Notes: generated from the sequence alone by a model not told the origin. 64,000 nucleotides of DNA from Bacillus sp. AFS006103 (GCA_002559145.1 NTXX01000012.1:111477-175476), one strand, 5' to 3'. Counted from the first letter of the stretch, positions 7,844 through 16,339 are shown. Program-made: numbers and translations.

Positions 7844-8515
7844 TTAATAAGCGTCAAGTACTACATTTTCGTCGTCCACAGACAATGTGGCTTCGGTTGA
7901 ATTGACAACGTCCTCAACCGTATACCCTTTCGCAACTTCCACAAGCCTTAGCCCTGATTCCGTTACATCCATGACTGCGCGCTCAGTGATAATCCGATTG
8001 ACTACCCCTTTGCCTGTTAGAGGAAGCGTGCACTGTTTCAATATTTTGGACTCGCCTTTTTTATTGACATGTTCCATGATGACAATTATTTTTTGGGCTC
8101 CATGGACAAGATCCATCGCGCCACCCATACCTTTAATCATCTTTCCAGGGATCATCCAATTCGCTAAATCACCTGTTTCGGATACTTCCATTCCACCAAG
8201 GATGGCCAAATTGACATGTCCACCGCGAATCATCGCAAACGATTCCGCGCTATCGAAATAGGCTGCACCACTAATTGCCGTAACGGTTTCTTTACCTGCA
8301 TTGATTAAATCCGGGTCCACCTCATCCGCACCAGGATATGGGCCGATGCCAAGGAGACCGTTTTCAGATTGCAAGACAACCTGTTTATTTGCTGACATAT
8401 AATTGGCTACGAGAGTTGGCATACCTATGCCTAGATTTACATAAAATCCGTTTTCTATTTCCTTCTCAGCCCTTATCGCAATTCTCTCTCTAACGGAGAC
8501 AATTTCATTCACCAT
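7844..8515 (-). CDS. scoB: 3-oxoacid CoA-transferase subunit B
   Basis: Beta subunit of succinyl-CoA:acetoacetate CoA-transferase, which activates acetoacetate with CoA from succinyl-CoA. The 223-aa product has the N-terminal [14 protein letters not shown] and the catalytic glutamate motif [12 protein letters not shown] (Glu about 51) that forms the glutamyl-CoA intermediate, then [14 protein letters not shown]. It lies 24 bp downstream of scoA. In B. subtilis scoAB is elsewhere, so this pair is an addition to the conserved yqk segment. Confidence 0.93.
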   Translation of the reverse strand: MVNEIVSVRERIAIRAEKEIENGFYVNLGIGMPTLVANYMSANKQVVLQSENGLLGIGPYPGADEVDPDLINAGKETVTAISGAAYFDSAESFAMIRGGHVNLAILGGMEVSETGDLANWMIPGKMIKGMGGAMDLVHGAQKIIVIMEHVNKKGESKILKQCTLPLTGKGVVNRIITERAVMDVTESGLRLVEVAKGYTVEDVVNSTEATLSVDDENVVLDAY

Positions 8516-8539
8516 TGCGCTCTCTCCCTTCTCCCAACA

Positions 8540-9229
8540 CTATTTTCTGACTGTCAATCTCTCAATTCGTTTTTCCTGTGTTCCTTCGATCATTGTTTGT
8601 ACATAGATACTAGGGGTATGAATAAAATTAGCATCTAATTCGCCAATCTCACAAAGTGTTTCTACTTCAGCAATCGTTACTTTCCCAGCAGCTGCAATCA
8701 TCGGGTTGAAGTTTCGTGCTGTTTTGTGGTAAACGAGATTCCCCATTTTGTCGCCCTTCCACGCCCTAACCAAACTAAAGTCGGCAGTTAGTGCCTCTTC
8801 TAGGAGGTATTCTCTCCCATTAAAAGTTTTCGTTTCCTTCCCCTCAGCAATCGGCGTTCCTACCCCTGCAGGTGTATAAAACGCTGGAATTCCCGCGCCG
8901 CCAGCCCTAATTTTTTCTGCCAGCGTACCTTGAGGCGTCAATTCTACTTCGAGCTCACCAGTTAAAACCTGTCTTTCAAACTCTTTATTTTCACCGACAT
9001 AGGAGCCAATCATTTTTTTGATTTGTTTATTATTTAATAGCAGTCCTAAACCCCACTCATCAATTCCGCAGTTATTCGAAATAACCGTTAAATCCTTCAC
9101 GCCTTTTTCAGCGAGTGCAAGAATCAGGTTTTCCGGAATGCCGCACAATCCAAATCCACCAACCATTAAAGTTGCTCCATCCTGTATGTCGGCAACTGCA
9201 TCCTGAAAGGAAGTACAAATTTTCTTCAT
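8540..9229 (-). CDS. scoA: 3-oxoacid CoA-transferase subunit A
   Basis: Alpha subunit of the CoA-transferase heterodimer. The 229-aa product contains the CoA-binding glycine motif [15 protein letters not shown] (about 22-36), [11 protein letters not shown], and [14 protein letters not shown], all typical of type I CoA-transferases. First gene of a two-gene scoA-scoB unit with its own upstream region (9230-9464). Given the rich branched-chain amino acid pathway in this window, a role in acetoacetate from leucine is a reasonable inference. Confidence 0.93.
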   Translation of the reverse strand: MKKICTSFQDAVADIQDGATLMVGGFGLCGIPENLILALAEKGVKDLTVISNNCGIDEWGLGLLLNNKQIKKMIGSYVGENKEFERQVLTGELEVELTPQGTLAEKIRAGGAGIPAFYTPAGVGTPIAEGKETKTFNGREYLLEEALTADFSLVRAWKGDKMGNLVYHKTARNFNPMIAAAGKVTIAEVETLCEIGELDANFIHTPSIYVQTMIEGTQEKRIERLTVRK

Positions 9230-9464
9230 CCTGCTTACCCTCCTTCATCTCTTTTTCCTTTACTATTTCTAGTAATCACGCAGAAAATCCTCTTGCTTTG
9301 CCAAAATTCCTATTATTCTTGGTTTTCGAAAAATTAACACTACTACACTGAAAGTATGATTGTCGCAGCTGGTAAATGAATGCTAAATTTACTTTCTGTG
9401 AATAATCAGTTCTCTTCTAATGCATCTTATTATTTGAGACTAGCTTGAAAGGAGACTAATTATT

Positions 9465-9605
9465 TTGAGCCAAAAACGTGATAAAGGTTCCAGTCAAAAG
9501 GGAAAAAACTATGCAGACACTGCAGATGGAGGTCAGCGGGTTATTGCCGCTGAAGAAGTCGAAAAAGCAATTCACCCTACGAAACGACAAAACGCCCAGC
9601 AGTAA
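9465..9605 (+). CDS. Small hydrophilic protein, 46 aa, unknown
   Basis: TTG-started frame beginning MSQKRDKGSSQKGKNYADTA and ending KRQNAQQ, preceded by a good GAAAGGAGA ribosome site about 9 bases upstream and followed by a strong terminator. The protein is Lys/Gln/Ala-rich, has no membrane segment and no motif I recognise. Its size and composition resemble small Bacillus spore or stationary-phase proteins, but that is only an impression. It is not among the long open frames because of the TTG start. The RBS plus terminator make it a credible gene. Confidence 0.65.
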   Translation: MSQKRDKGSSQKGKNYADTADGGQRVIAAEEVEKAIHPTKRQNAQQ

Positions 9606-9619
9606 ATTTCTCAAAACTC

Positions 9620-9655
9620 GGAAACCGCTCATTGGTGTCAGCGGTTTTCTTTGTG
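9620..9655 (+). terminator. Terminator after the 46-aa gene
   Basis: AAACCGCT (9622-9629) and AGCGGTTT (9640-9647) form a perfect 8-bp stem followed by TCTTTGT. Confidence 0.75.
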
Positions 9656-9733
9656 TTACAATTAAAACTGTTAATTTATGGGCGCTTGGTACTTATTTTA
9701 CATATGTTATATTAAATTTTACGGGAGGTGCCA

Positions 9734-10657
9734 ATGGTGAGGAAGACATTTCGAACTTTGTTTGTTTTGTTGTTTTTCTGGTTATCTCTTGGTTTGTATT
9801 TTACAAACCGTCTTATGTATATGAAAAAGAAGGATGAGGAATTAATTTTAAGGCGTGAAAAAGAAGCCGGCCGGTATAATCCCGATGAATTTGATTCTCT
9901 CCCAAAACGGGAGGTTGATATTTCTTCACCTTTTGGATACACGATTAAAGCCCATCTCGTAGAACCGCACCAGACCAACCGCTATATTATTATTTCTCAT
10001 GGAGTAACCGAAACGAAAATTAATTCAATTAAATATGCGAATATGTTTTTAGCGCGCGGGTTTAATACGTTAATTTATGACCATCGTCGTCACGGGGAAT
10101 CTGGCGGTAAAACAACTAGTTTTGGTCATTATGAAAAATTTGATTTAAAGACCGTCGTTGATTGGCTCAAAAAAGAAAAAGGATCAGAGCTCGAACTTGG
10201 AATTCATGGCGAATCGATGGGTGCCGCTACCATGCTGTTATATGCTGGACTCCTGGAGGATGGGGCAGATTTTTATATTGCCGATTGCCCGTTTTCAGAT
10301 TTTAAGGAGCAGCTTGCTTATTTGATTAAAAAAGACTTCAAGCTTATCCCTGGTCTTTTGCTACCGCTTGGGGATGCCCTTTTACGCCTTCGGGACAAAT
10401 ATTCGATCCGAAATGTTTCTCCGATTTCGGTCATTGAAAATATCAAACATCCGATTTTGTTTATTCACAGCCAAAAAGATGATTTTATTCTCCCTACCAT
10501 GACAAAGGATTTATTTGAGCATAAAAAGGGGCCTAAAATGCTCTTTTTAGCAGCGAACGGCCGCCATGCCCAGTCCTTTAATGAAAACCGTGCCGATTAT
10601 GAACGAGTGATTGATGAATTTTTACAAAAATATGTTGATCATCCATTGCCAAGCTAA
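9734..10657 (+). CDS. yqkD: Alpha/beta hydrolase (YqkD-like), membrane anchored
   Basis: Serine hydrolase with unknown substrate. An N-terminal hydrophobic segment (about 5-27) probably anchors it in the membrane with the catalytic domain outside or at the surface. Then come the oxyanion region IISHGVTETK, the nucleophile elbow GIHGESMGAATM (Ser about 153), the acid loop HSQKDDFI and the catalytic His in NGRHAQSF. I chose ATG 9734 rather than GTG 9728, because the latter lies inside the GGGAGGTG ribosome site. Position matches B. subtilis yqkD. Confidence 0.9.
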   Translation: MVRKTFRTLFVLLFFWLSLGLYFTNRLMYMKKKDEELILRREKEAGRYNPDEFDSLPKREVDISSPFGYTIKAHLVEPHQTNRYIIISHGVTETKINSIKYANMFLARGFNTLIYDHRRHGESGGKTTSFGHYEKFDLKTVVDWLKKEKGSELELGIHGESMGAATMLLYAGLLEDGADFYIADCPFSDFKEQLAYLIKKDFKLIPGLLLPLGDALLRLRDKYSIRNVSPISVIENIKHPILFIHSQKDDFILPTMTKDLFEHKKGPKMLFLAANGRHAQSFNENRADYERVIDEFLQKYVDHPLPS

Positions 10658-10692
10658 AAACAGACTATCCGTCATGGATCAGTCTGTTTTTT
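10656..10692. terminator. Bidirectional terminator between yqkD and yqkB
   Basis: AAAACAGACT / AGTCTGTTTT stem with A-run and T-run flanks, placed between two convergent genes. Confidence 0.8.
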
Positions 10693-11011
10693 CTTTAATG
10701 ATTAAACTCATATGGCCATTTAAGATTTGCTGCGGACTCTTTAGTTGAAAGCAATTGGATGCTTGCGAAAAATCAATTTTCATTTGCTCATCGAAAAAGA
10801 CCATTTTTGATTTTTCGGCATAAACCGTCCGGTCATTTGTTTCGATTGCAATGTCATCAGTTTCTAACTCTGGTATAAACCACAAAGCCACTACCCCATT
10901 AACGGCACAGCCACAGTCGTCTGTATCGTATTTTAGCTTTAAGTAGCCGTCTCGATTATTAAGTCTTTCATTTATTTTTTCAGTTGCCGCTTCAGTTATA
11001 TTAATCTCCAC
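10679..11011 (-). CDS. yqkB: HesB-like / Fe-S biosynthesis family protein YqkB
   Basis: A 110-aa protein of the A-type (HesB/YadR) iron-sulfur assembly fold: MEINITEAATEKINERL at the start and the conserved DDCGCAVNGV segment with two closely spaced cysteines near residue 33. The third C-terminal CxC typical of true A-type carriers is absent; there is a single Cys in SNCFQL. Carrier function is therefore uncertain. Same neighbourhood as B. subtilis yqkB. Confidence 0.8.
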   Translation of the reverse strand: MEINITEAATEKINERLNNRDGYLKLKYDTDDCGCAVNGVVALWFIPELETDDIAIETNDRTVYAEKSKMVFFDEQMKIDFSQASNCFQLKSPQQILNGHMSLIIKEKTD

Positions 11012-11036
11012 GTGTTTATTGCTCCCCTCTGTTTAG

Positions 11037-11058
11037 CATATGGTGATTGTACCATATG
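11037..11058. other. Perfect 8-bp inverted repeat upstream of yqkB
   Basis: CATATGGT, 6-base spacer, ACCATATG. It lies in the short gap between the yolD-like stop and the yqkB start and has no T-run, so it looks more like an operator or RNA fold than a terminator. Confidence 0.4.
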
Positions 11059-11091
11059 TTACGTGAGGTTGATTCAACTTTGCTCATAGCT

Positions 11092-11427
11092 TTAGGTCCC
11101 CGTCATCCGGATGTCAGCAATGGCATCTACTGGAATCCGGTGCACCTCTTTAAAGTGATCGATCACATGAAGCCTTTGCGTCAGTTCATCCCAGTAATGA
11201 ATTTTACCAATCACGATTTCATAGTTCCTATTCCGGTAATGGGTAATTGTCACGTACTGGTCATACTCAATCGCTTCAGATAAGGTTTCGTTCATGAGCT
11301 CCAACTGCTGTTCATCCATTTCTCGTTTCTGTTCGTACCGATCTTCCTTCACCCAATCTCTGAGCAATTTCACATGCTCAGGAAGCATCATCGATGTCCA
11401 TTTGATTCTTCCGCGGTCGCGAATCAT
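11092..11427 (-). CDS. YolD-like family protein
   Basis: A 111-aa protein with the YolD signature: N-terminal DRGRIKWTSMMLPEHV, then HVIDHFKEVHRIPVDAIADI. YolD-like genes sit directly beside UvrX/PolV-type Y-family polymerases in Bacillus chromosomes and phages, and this one lies 14 bp downstream of polYB. B. subtilis yqjX is the counterpart. It is likely SOS-induced with polYB. Its role is not established; a part in translesion synthesis is inferred from linkage. Confidence 0.88.
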   Translation of the reverse strand: MIRDRGRIKWTSMMLPEHVKLLRDWVKEDRYEQKREMDEQQLELMNETLSEAIEYDQYVTITHYRNRNYEIVIGKIHYWDELTQRLHVIDHFKEVHRIPVDAIADIRMTGT

Positions 11428-11441
11428 ACGGCTCTTCCCCC

Positions 11442-12701
11442 CTATCTTTTATGTCCTCCAACTAACGTGGCCCGGTGCTTAGCCGTTCCGGCAGCTGTAT
11501 ACGAAACCGCACGCAGCAAGGAACTAGAGCCAAAGCGTTTGCGCAGAGTATCGACTACATAGCCAAGCTCGCGCCTTTTATAGGCACCCCTGTCGAAAAG
11601 ATCAAGCTGGAGCTCGAGGTCATCAACAATATTGCTGATGGCAATCGAAATTTGCCGGACCGTCTTTCCGGTATAATGCTCATGAAATAATTCCAGACAA
11701 ATACGGTAAAGCTCCATTGTCACATTGGTTGGCTGCCCGATCGTTCTTGAGCGATGAAAACCGCCGCCAAATTCATCCTGGCTGTAGCCGACCCCGAGAC
11801 TGATTGTTCTCCCTGCCTTTCGATGCGTTCGTGCCCGCCTTGCCACTTCCTCACACATTTCTAAAATGACCGTCTTAATTTCCGCTTCCTCCTTATAGTC
11901 CCTTAAAAGAATTTGACTTTTTCCAAAGCTAATCTGCCCTTGGATAAGCGGTGCACCCAACTCAGAAAGATCAACCCCCCAGGCATGATGATAAAGCTGG
12001 TTCCCCATGATGCCAAATTTCTTTTCGAGCTTTTCTAAATCATAGCGAGCTAGCTGCCCGACAGTAAAAATGCCCATTCCATTTAATGTTTTTTCAACAC
12101 GCCTGCCAATCCCCCACATTTCCCTGAGCGGTGACACATTCCAAAGCTTTGTTTGAACGTCTTCATATTTCCACTCAGCCACTCCTATTTTCTTAGCATC
12201 AAGATCAAGACAAAGCTTCGCCAGTAACATGTTAGGACCAATTCCAACGGCACACGGCAGTTGAAACTCCCGCTCAATATCATCCCTTATTTTTTTGGCA
12301 ATCGTGTGGGCATCCCCCCACAAATGAATGGCACCATCCACTTTAATAAAGCTTTCATCGACGCTATAGACATGAATGGCTTCTTTGGGGACATAGCGGT
12401 TAAAGACACGAGAAATTTCGGTGGCGATCCGCAAATACGTGGCCATTTTCGGCTCCACAATTTGAATCCTAGGGTCTTTTGGAATCTCAAACATCCGCGA
12501 ACCCGTTTTAATGCCAAATTCTTTTTTCATCCGCGGCGAAGCAGCTAGAACAATACTTCCCTGCCGCTCTTTTTGACCGACAACCGCTAAATAACACTCC
12601 ATTGGATCAAGGCCTCGCATAACAGCCGAACAACTGGCATAGAAGCTCTTCATGTCGACACATAAAATTTTATTTTGCGGCAGTACGCTGTAATCCACCA
12701 T
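11442..12701 (-). CDS. polYB: Y-family DNA polymerase, UvrX/PolY2 type
   Basis: Error-prone translesion polymerase. The 419-aa product has the catalytic motifs VDMKSFYASCSAV (about 15-27) and VYSVDESFIKVDG (Asp/Glu pair near 117), a helix-hairpin-helix region (MWGIGRRVEKTLNGMGI) and a little-finger domain. The C-terminus contains LQLDLFDRG, a beta-clamp-binding-like QLDLF element. It is the B. subtilis yqjW/polYB type, distinct from the PolYA copy at 22.8-24.1 kb. Two LexA boxes lie directly upstream, so SOS control is expected. Confidence 0.93.
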   Translation of the reverse strand: MVDYSVLPQNKILCVDMKSFYASCSAVMRGLDPMECYLAVVGQKERQGSIVLAASPRMKKEFGIKTGSRMFEIPKDPRIQIVEPKMATYLRIATEISRVFNRYVPKEAIHVYSVDESFIKVDGAIHLWGDAHTIAKKIRDDIEREFQLPCAVGIGPNMLLAKLCLDLDAKKIGVAEWKYEDVQTKLWNVSPLREMWGIGRRVEKTLNGMGIFTVGQLARYDLEKLEKKFGIMGNQLYHHAWGVDLSELGAPLIQGQISFGKSQILLRDYKEEAEIKTVILEMCEEVARRARTHRKAGRTISLGVGYSQDEFGGGFHRSRTIGQPTNVTMELYRICLELFHEHYTGKTVRQISIAISNIVDDLELQLDLFDRGAYKRRELGYVVDTLRKRFGSSSLLRAVSYTAAGTAKHRATLVGGHKR

Positions 12702-12725
12702 GGTTTTCCCTCACAATCAGAGTAT

Positions 12726-12778
12726 CGAACATTCGTTCCTTTTCATTATACTCATTATCATAAGCGAATATGCGTTCG
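12726..12778. promoter_or_regulatory. Two LexA (DinR) boxes between polYB and yqzH
   Basis: CGAACATTCGTTCC (12726-12739) and CGAATATGCGTTCG (12765-12778) each differ by one base from the Gram-positive SOS box CGAACn4GTTCG. They flank a minus-strand TATAAT-like -10 for polYB and lie in the shared region with yqzH. B. subtilis yqjW and yqzH are LexA-regulon members, which agrees. Confidence 0.87.
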
Positions 12779-12858
12779 TATTCAATGGAAATTTTTTGAG
12801 ACTTTTCCTTTATCGATCCCGTATGAAAAATAGTATAATGTTGGTGAGGTGCATTTTT

Positions 12859-13050
12859 GTGGATAAAAAACTAGTGGTTAAGATGATAAAAAATTGTTTT
12901 AAACAGTATTATGAAGAGGATGCCACGCCGATTGGTGATCGAGCTTTGGAGGATCTTGTAGAGCGGATAATCCAAACAAAAAAAGAAGAACCGTCTGCGG
13001 ATTTATACGAAGTTGTGAATGATATGGTATATGAGTTTTTGGCAAATTAA
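12859..13050 (+). CDS. yqzH: YqzH family small protein
   Basis: GTG-started 63-aa acidic protein beginning MDKKLVVKMIKNCFKQY and ending DMVYEFLAN. GGTGAGGTG is the ribosome site, 8 bases before GTG. The longer in-frame extension back to 12700 has unlikely composition and would cross the LexA boxes, so I reject it. It is divergent from polYB as in B. subtilis, where yqzH belongs to the SOS regulon. Function unknown. Confidence 0.82.
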   Translation: MDKKLVVKMIKNCFKQYYEEDATPIGDRALEDLVERIIQTKKEEPSADLYEVVNDMVYEFLAN

Positions 13051-13053
13051 TGC

Positions 13054-13099
13054 AAAAAAAAAAAAAAAAACGCACTAGTGAAATTAGTCAAAAGTGCGG
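13054..13099 (-). terminator. Terminator after the histidine kinase
   Basis: Minus strand CGCACTtttgacTA / TAGTGCG-type stem followed by an uninterrupted run of 17 T (A 13054-13070 on the plus strand). It lies between yqzH and the kinase, on the kinase's exit side. Confidence 0.85.
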
Positions 13100-13147
13100 T
13101 CATTTGAGGGCTGGAAACTTCTGAATTAGAAACCGACCATTCAACAT

Positions 13148-14884
13148 TTATACGGGTAAAATGATATCTACAATCGTCCCCAATCCCTCTTTGCTTCTAA
13201 TAAGGATGTCTCCATGATTTTCTCTAATAATTTTAAAGCAAACCGTGAGACCTAACCCTGTCCCACGCTCTTTTGTCGTATAAAATGGTTCTCCTAATTT
13301 TTCTAACACAGACCTCTTAATCCCGCCTCCGTTATCAATGACACGAATTCTTATTCTGTTCTCTTGAATTTTTTCAGATTTAATTCTAATCCTTCCGCCC
13401 TTTGACACAGCTTCCAAGGAGTTTTTAAAGATATTAATTAATACCTGCTTTACTTGTTTTTCTTCGATAGCGGAGGTTTTTAACTGATTATCAACGGCTT
13501 GAATTTCGATAGAAGCCTGAATAAGCATTGCCGTCGGCTCCAGTAACATTTTTACATCTTGAATTACTTTAGTCATGTTTACATTCTGCCAAGTTTGGAT
13601 GGACGCTTGAGGCTTAGCGATAAAGAGCAATTCTCCGACGACCTCATTTATCCGGTCAATTTCATTAGAAATAATCGACAAATAAAACTTCTCGTTTGAA
13701 TCGGAAACGCTTTGATCCAACAGTTGGATAAAACCCTTGATTGACGTAAGTGGATTTCTTATTTCGTGAGCAATTCCCGCAGCCATTTCACCAAGGACTC
13801 GTAAATTTTCTGACTTTACCAGCATTTCTTCATCTCTTTTTCTTTGCGTGGTATCTGTGCCAAGACCAAGAGTATGGTTGTGGTTCCCTTTGAAATAAAT
13901 CGGAAAAAATTGCCACTCAACCGTCCGTAGTTCCCCATTGGAGTTGATCACTGTTTGATTTAAATGATATTCTTCCTCTAATAAAAGAAAATCCTTGTTG
14001 AAGATATTTTCTTTTACACCAATTATTTCATCAGGACTTTTATGGCAAAGCTTTGCAAGGGAATCATTTACAATCGCAAGCTTGTCATCCCCGTCTTTCA
14101 CATAAATATAATTCGGATTGATATTGAGGATAATTTCTAAAAAGCTTCTTTCTTCTTCTAATTCCTGATTTATTTTTGCAATCGTTGTATTTTGGAGCAT
14201 AAAGTAAGCTGCAAATAAAACAATTGACGCAAAAACCGTGTTTAAGATGGAAAAGAATAAAGGTAAGACTAAAAAGCCGCTCAATATTCCATTAACAAAA
14301 ATAAATAGTGAAGCAAAAACGAGTGAGCGGAAAAATTTTTTTATTTTTCTATCGGAGATTTTTTGGCAAATAAACAACAGGAAAAATGAATGAACAAATA
14401 CAAGAATGATATTGACATAAAATGTAATGTTCAGCGCCCCGTAAGCGGGGATATAGTGGGCAGGAAAGGATGAATACTCCTGAATCCGATATAACCCGGT
14501 AACGCCAGTATTAGTAAAGTTCACAAAATAAACAATCAAACTAAACAACACAACGAAATAAAATATCCACTTATTATAAAACAGCTTATAATGCTTTTTC
14601 ATGTTTTTATTAGCGATTCCGGTTTTGAAGATTGAATAAGCAATAGAGTATAACAAGGGCATAATCATAATCTGACCGAAGCGAAAAATTCTGAAGAGAA
14701 TTTCAATCGTCGGCTTAGATAAAAAATCTTCCGCATATAAAAATGCGATATCCATCTGCCAAATGGATAATAAAAATAAAAAATATGAAATCGATCTTGC
14801 AATCGAAATTTTATGTCCCCAAAAAATGATGAGTCCACAGAAAAAAGAGATTAAGGATACGGAAAACAGTAAGATAAATTCCAA
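13148..14884 (-). CDS. Orphan 7TM sensor histidine kinase (PAS-HisKA-HATPase)
   Basis: A 578-aa sensor kinase. The N-terminal 230 residues hold about seven hydrophobic helices (HisKA_7TM type). They are followed by a PAS domain (about 245-350, NINPNYIYVKDGDDK), a phosphoacceptor helix with GIAHEIRNPLTSIKGF (His about 383), and an ATPase domain with N, G1 (DNGGGI) and G2 (GTGLGLTV) boxes. No response regulator is adjacent, which is typical of sporulation phosphorelay kinases such as KinB. I prefer TTG 14884, just after AGAAGGG, over an ATG at 14962 that would overlap the ketosynthase remnant. The signal and target are unknown; Spo0F/Spo0A is an inference. Confidence 0.85.
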   Translation of the reverse strand: MEFILLFSVSLISFFCGLIIFWGHKISIARSISYFLFLLSIWQMDIAFLYAEDFLSKPTIEILFRIFRFGQIMIMPLLYSIAYSIFKTGIANKNMKKHYKLFYNKWIFYFVVLFSLIVYFVNFTNTGVTGLYRIQEYSSFPAHYIPAYGALNITFYVNIILVFVHSFFLLFICQKISDRKIKKFFRSLVFASLFIFVNGILSGFLVLPLFFSILNTVFASIVLFAAYFMLQNTTIAKINQELEEERSFLEIILNINPNYIYVKDGDDKLAIVNDSLAKLCHKSPDEIIGVKENIFNKDFLLLEEEYHLNQTVINSNGELRTVEWQFFPIYFKGNHNHTLGLGTDTTQRKRDEEMLVKSENLRVLGEMAAGIAHEIRNPLTSIKGFIQLLDQSVSDSNEKFYLSIISNEIDRINEVVGELLFIAKPQASIQTWQNVNMTKVIQDVKMLLEPTAMLIQASIEIQAVDNQLKTSAIEEKQVKQVLINIFKNSLEAVSKGGRIRIKSEKIQENRIRIRVIDNGGGIKRSVLEKLGEPFYTTKERGTGLGLTVCFKIIRENHGDILIRSKEGLGTIVDIILPV

Positions 14885-14900
14885 TGGATTAACAGCCCTT

Positions 14901-15158
14901 CTACAGCTTTGAAAGTAATAAACAGGAGTTGTTGCCGCCATATCCATGAGAGGTGATAGCAACTTTGTTTACTTCACTATAATTTGTTTCAGTTACGATT
15001 GGTAAATCTGCATAATTTAATGGATTTGATTTTATCGTTGCGGGGATAAAATTATTTTCTATACTGATTAAGCTTGCGATTGCCTGAATGGCACCAGTTG
15101 CTCCAACAGATTGAATTTTTGGTGCCTTAAGACCGTAGCCTGTGATGTAAACCCTCAT
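14901..15158 (-). pseudogene. Beta-ketoacyl synthase remnant with large in-frame internal deletion
   Basis: An 85-codon frame. Residues 1-14 (MRVYITGYGLKAPK) look like the extreme N-terminus of a FabF-type ketosynthase. From residue 16 on (SVGATGAIQAIASL ... FIPATI ... HGYGGNNSCLLLSKL) it is the C-terminal thiolase-fold end of the same family. The roughly 300 residues between, including the catalytic Cys and both His, are missing. A ribosome site (AAAGGGGC) and start codon are intact, so it may still be translated. It ends 16 bases before the kinase start. Product cannot be a working synthase. Confidence 0.75.
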
Positions 15159-15508
15159 TATTCGCTGCCCCTTTAAAATATATTAATCTATCAGAAGTAT
15201 AAACTTATTAATTGATTTTGGAAATGGATTTTCTTAGAAAAGAGAGGACTGTGCCTTTAATCTGAGTCTTTCTGGAATGGGTAGTTTCACTGGCGAGATT
15301 TGGTGAAACTATTTATCCAAATTGAATAATAATAGGATTTATTGAGAGAGAGAAACAAGACATTAATGACAAAATAAAAGGCCACCATACGAACAGGTAG
15401 ATTAGTGTATAAAGAATAATGGAGAGATGTAATTAACAGTCGGAGACCTAGGGAATTTCTCCCTAAGCCTCTCTAAAGAAGTGTACGTGCCACTCTCAAT
15501 TACCTTAT
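15159..15508. other. 350-bp gap without a recognisable gene
   Basis: AT-rich, with stops in all frames. It contains a perfect 9-bp inverted repeat TAGTTTCAC / GTGAAACTA (15282-15311) and a small AGGGA / TCCCT hairpin near 15448. It presumably carries the promoter of the ketosynthase-remnant/kinase unit. I see no surviving ketosynthase coding sequence here. Confidence 0.5.
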
Positions 15509-16306
15509 TTATTTTCGATTAAGCATCTGTTTGCCAATCCGCTCAAACAGCCGCGGGAAGAGGACGTACACAACGCTACCCATATTCATCCAGCGGGGAA
15601 GATTAATCTCCCTTGTTTTCGTCAGCATGCTGTTGACGACCTTCTCGGCAACATACTCAGGCTGGAGCATAAATCTCTGTACATTTTTAACATAGGTGCC
15701 TTTTTCGTCAGCAATATTGAAAAAGTTAGTGGCAATTGGCCCAGGGTTCACCGAAGTCACTTGTACATTATAATCGGAAAGCTCCATTCGCAGTGAATTC
15801 GTGTATCCGAGCACAGCATGTTTCGAGGCTGAATAAACACTCGATTTAGGAGTGGCAATTTTCCCAGCTTGTGAAGCAATATTAATAATATGGCCGAAGC
15901 GTCTTTCGCGCATTTTTGGCAGCACCATGCTTGTGCAGGCCATAAGCCCGACAACATTGACATCAAACATTCCCTTGATTTCATCCATTGTCGCCAAATG
16001 AGCTTCCTTAAAAATTCCAAATCCGGCATTATTGACAAGAATATCAATATCTCCGATGGTATCAAAAATCTGTTGAAAAACCGCCAGTACCTGAGCTGTA
16101 TCAGATACATCCAGTTGAAAGACATCCACTTTCACCTGATGCTTTTGCTGGAGGTCCATTCGCAGTTGTTCGAGTTTCCCTATGCTCCGTGCTAAGAGCA
16201 CAAGATGGGCACCACTTGATGCACATAGCTTGGCGATTTCCGCGCCGATTCCTCCTGATGCACCTGTAATCACGATATTCCTACCTTTTAATTGTTCCCT
16301 AACCAT
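15509..16306 (-). CDS. yqjQ: Short-chain dehydrogenase/reductase (YqjQ-like)
   Basis: Classical SDR of 265 aa with unknown substrate: the NAD(P)-binding motif GASGGIGAEIAKL (about 13-25), NNAGFGIF (about 92), catalytic Ser in NIASQAGK and the YSASK pair (Tyr about 158, Lys about 162). The C-terminal part has a mildly hydrophobic end (VYVLFPRLFERIGKQML), common in membrane-associated SDRs. It follows yqjP with a 33-bp gap, giving the B. subtilis order yqjP-yqjQ. Confidence 0.9.
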   Translation of the reverse strand: MVREQLKGRNIVITGASGGIGAEIAKLCASSGAHLVLLARSIGKLEQLRMDLQQKHQVKVDVFQLDVSDTAQVLAVFQQIFDTIGDIDILVNNAGFGIFKEAHLATMDEIKGMFDVNVVGLMACTSMVLPKMRERRFGHIINIASQAGKIATPKSSVYSASKHAVLGYTNSLRMELSDYNVQVTSVNPGPIATNFFNIADEKGTYVKNVQRFMLQPEYVAEKVVNSMLTKTREINLPRWMNMGSVVYVLFPRLFERIGKQMLNRK

Positions 16307-16339
16307 TTCTACACCTCATCTGAGTTGATCCGCCACTGC

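Noticed and set aside
12700..12858. N-terminal extension of yqzH (hydrophobic 53 residues)
   Set aside because: It would run through both LexA boxes and promoters, has no ribosome site, and known YqzH proteins are short.
13054..13070. Seventeen-A homopolymer as a possible slippage or phase-variation tract
   Set aside because: It lies outside any coding frame and forms the T-tail of the kinase terminator.
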